From Tetmemena sp. SeJ-2015 (taxonomy: Eukaryota > Ciliophora > Spirotrichea > Sporadotrichida > Oxytrichidae): a stretch of 64,000 bases of DNA. This document shows, piece by piece, positions 61,501 to 64,000 of this stretch; the stretch's first letter is position 1; every line of letters starts with the position of its first letter. Under the pieces are notes generated by a model, which made no database searches, had not been told where the DNA came from, and saw only the letters and a program-made list of their open reading frames with translations. Where the stretch lies: assembly GCA_027382625.1 (NCBI GenBank), contig JAJKFJ010022504.1, forward strand, positions 62,001 to 126,000. The letters run 5' to 3'. Position numbers and translations under genes: made by a program.

Positions 61501-64000
61501 AATGATAATAAAATTAAAATTATAGAATTATGTAAAGTAATAAAATTTAAAGTAAAATTAGAAAACTCAATTTTTATTTCAAAAAATTCTTAACTTTCTT
61601 CTCTAAAATAAACGTCTTTATTTACGTTAATTTATAAAAGAATGGTTGATACTTCTTCTCCAGCAGAAAAATAAGAGCAATTTGTTAAAACTATTTTGTG
61701 CTCGACCCAGCATGTTTGACAAAAGATGGAAACTCTCATTCTGGCAGCACTAACTACCACTGGTGAAGGAGTATCAGCCATTCTATTTATAAATTATCTA
61801 AAGAAATTTATTTTAGAGAAAGAAAGATAAAATCAATGAAGAACATGTTTTCTTAGCATTATTTACTTTCCTCAAGAGTCCGATGCATTATTCTTATGCT
61901 ATTTTACAAGCATTATGCAATTATTTAGTTATAATTACTTTGCTATATAAGTTTGTCTAATTCAGTGATTTCTTAAGTGTATTCATGCAGCAGCGAGGGC
62001 TCTTTGATTTCTATGACAAATTAAAAAGGTAACTTAGCTGTGTCTAAAATAAGTTTTCAATCAGCAGCAGTCAAAAATAACTAGTACCTGGTCTCCCTCA
62101 AAAATATTGAGATAGTAGTTCCATTATAACAAATAAAAGATTACTTTTTCCTTTTTAATAGTGATTACTTGAATATCACACTAGACATCAATCATTTGAA
62201 TAATTTTAAGTTTACTTTAAATAAGTATTAGTTGTAAATGACATCATTCTAGACGACTATGGAGAATTATTTGAGACTGGCTTGCTCTCTTAGCCGAACG
62301 GGACACCAGTTCAGAACATCACAGTGAGGAACGTAACTGCCTATAAGAAGTCTTATTTCTCAACTTTTATGATTAGCAGCGCCATTAGATTCACTAACAT
62401 CACTCAAATATGGATATATTTAGCCTCAGACATGAAATCATAAAAACTCTACGATAGTGAAAATTTTATTTGTCCATCATTTTTTCATTTTTAATGTAAG
62501 TTTATTTTATCAAGATAAATTTTCCTCCCTGAAAGTCATTATATATTTTGTTGCTTAATTCTATTTTATAATGAGTGACCTAGGGATCTTTAACTTTAGT
62601 AGATTTGGAAATATTACTTTCACAAACTTCACTCTAACTTGTTCGGGTTATTCAGCTAATTAGTTGGAATTAATTTAGGGTTAGTCATCTGCCGCAGCCT
62701 AATTTCCATACTTATATAATCCAATATTGATTGGAAATTAAACAAATAATGTTTACAAAATTTTCATCATAATTTTCATATTTAAATCTAAATTATTCTC
62801 TAAACCTCCATTAATTTGCTATTATAACAAATAAACAATTAAAAGTATTTGTGTCTTAAAAAAGCGACAGTCTTTAAGAATATTGATTTCTAAATTAAGA
62901 CAAAATTATTTAGCAAAATTTTTTAGACAAATTCAAAATCAGAAGAAATGAAAATATGCAAATTACTTCTCATGACTAATTAGATAGTAAATGTTTATTC
63001 ATTTCTTAAAAATAATAGATTACTATTGTCAGAAAAAAAACTTTTTTATAAAATTCTTTTTTCAGTTTGATTTTTATTATAATTTTAGCGCAAGGATTGG
63101 AAAGTATTCATTAATTTGTAAATAACATTTAACATTATAATTAGTATTAAATTAGTAATACCTTGTATTCTAAAATTATTCAATGAAATATTATAAAAAT
63201 ATTTTTGATTTATATAAACTTAAGCTATTATTCTTTAAGGTTAAATTAAAATTTATTGTTTAATTAGAGAGACTTTATAAATTTTTAAAGTAAAGTATTT
63301 TTATGATGAAATAAATTCAAGTTAATAATTATTAAAATAAATTAAAAATATGAGGCATTTGAGGGCTGAAAATTTTATCAATCGATTAAACTACAAGATA
63401 CTTTCAACCTTACACATACTCTCTGTGACATGTGGTGAACGATTATCCTCTGGTAAATTTATGAATGAACTTGGCTAATTTCTTGGTTCTTTCAGAGTTT
63501 GTAGGATCAATAACTCTTATAATAGAGTAAATATTAGATGCCACAGAATGAGCCAATACTAACCCTAGATTGAGCTACCTGGCTTCCATTTTTAGGCTTA
63601 TAACTTAGTGTTTTTCATTTATTATTTTAATTCAATTCTAATTTTACATTTACATATTAAATATTATTTTTCTAAATCCAGATTATAAATAATATTATTT
63701 TCTGTCTATATTTAATTTTTAAATTGAGATATTTCTCTCGAGAGTATATATTTTTAAAATGATTTATATTTTATGCTTTCAAGAGAGATGATATTCGAAC
63801 TTTATGACTCAAGAATAATTAGAATTAAATAATTTTTGTTAAAAATATTTATATATTTTATCTATATTTTTGATTGCATTTAAATTATGATTGAAAGGTT
63901 TGTGATTATGTTTATATATTATATTTTTGGAATAATTATTCTTTGTCAAATTTATTTATTTGCTAAAGTTAAATTTATCAAACTATTCTTCATACATTAT
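58560..64000 (+). CDS. Second beta-helix gene, paralog of 23.5 kb, runs off window
   Basis: Blocks align one by one with the first gene. 58562-58660 has FNVSVICTNQPSTRAQYHL. 58955-59190 has IEIKNSQSVIIENCTFKNCQ and GGSVYFNKSNATIEN, with a TGA just before YGGSVYF. 59230-59390 has NSAREGGAIYLTDKNN. 59540-59980 has LNGGVFYLDYSNLTFSL, then FTENLTSQSSEVGSIF. 61290-61445 has DDNSTFKNLNFQNASVLACL. 61990-62140 has SSEGSLISMTNQKGNLAVS. 62235-62445 has ELFETGLLSQPNG, then YKKSYFSTFMISSAIRFTNI. 62573-62760 has DLGIFNFSRFGNITFTN. No signal peptide was found upstream. An unrelated piece is inserted at about 59980-60400. The C-terminal part would lie beyond 64 kb. Confidence 0.6.
59982..60390 (+). pseudogene. 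Inserted coding fragment of unknown origin in the second beta-helix gene
   Basis: This piece is richer in G+C than its neighbours and has no counterpart in the first beta-helix gene. It reads NLAKLGPLIVLSDSDKED, then SALIELIFSIFTRN and VDYAKILVSLPR, meets TGA at 60235, and continues in frame as ARSGATILRALFHKKRRFEL. The helix-turn-helix style faintly recalls ankyrin repeats, but the match is weak. It is probably a gene fragment carried in by insertion, interrupted by one stop. Confidence 0.4.

Noticed and set aside
1..64000. CRISPR arrays, tRNA or rRNA genes, and telomeric C4A4/C4A2 repeats
   Set aside because: No regularly spaced direct repeats, no recognisable tRNA or rRNA sequence and no telomere repeat tract were seen.

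Overview
The window looks like micronuclear (germline) DNA of a ciliate that reads TAA and TAG as glutamine and uses TGA as the only stop. The recognisable proteins become continuous only when TAA/TAG are read through. In them every tryptophan I could place is TGG, and gene ends fall on TGA. The DNA is very AT-rich, with islands of more balanced composition where genes lie. Where splicing can be inferred, introns are tiny (29, 31 and 34 nt, less surely 37 and 39 nt), with GT..AG ends. I cannot name the species. Tc1/mariner-type transposases and heavily interrupted genes fit a germline genome, possibly of a spirotrich, but that is inference.

Region 1 (1-7.2 kb) is compact and gene-dense: the C-terminal part of a SecA-like helicase, a spliced 254-aa protein on the minus strand, a small spliced gene, an intact DD34E transposase, a small minus-strand ORF, and divergently from it a 606-aa protein with an MT-A70 adenine-methyltransferase domain. 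I suspect this is all or part of a large mobile element that carries its own methyltransferase. No ends are visible, and the left side runs off the window.

Region 2 (7.2-23 kb) holds three minus-strand relatives of an F-box/Kelch gene. An orphan F-box exon abuts the methyltransferase gene, one copy at 14.1-18.6 kb shows no stop, and one at 20.1-22.9 kb is decayed. Between them lie AT-rich DNA, a small spliced gene near 10 kb, two GC-rich islands (9.43-9.79 and 19.08-19.51 kb, the second between 15-bp direct repeats) and 18-20 bp perfect palindromes.

Region 3 (23.5-54.5 kb) is best read as one very large, heavily interrupted gene: signal peptide, many beta-helix (PbH1-like) repeats, an Ig-like segment, a Cys-rich segment, a multi-pass membrane region and perhaps a cytoplasmic tail. 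It is broken by AT-rich DNA, a 2.6-kb element with perfect 260-bp terminal inverted repeats, a decayed Tc1/mariner-type transposon, a 323-bp MITE and copies of a dispersed ~300-bp repeat. Region 4 (54.6-64 kb) holds two more inverted-repeat elements and the start of a second, paralogous beta-helix gene that runs off the right end.

Several stretches (near 13.8-14.6, 16.9-17.6, 34.4-35.4 and 36.1-39 kb) have abnormal homopolymer runs, including one inside a repeat copy whose other copies lack them. They look like unpolished long-read sequence. Some frame breaks may therefore be errors rather than biology.
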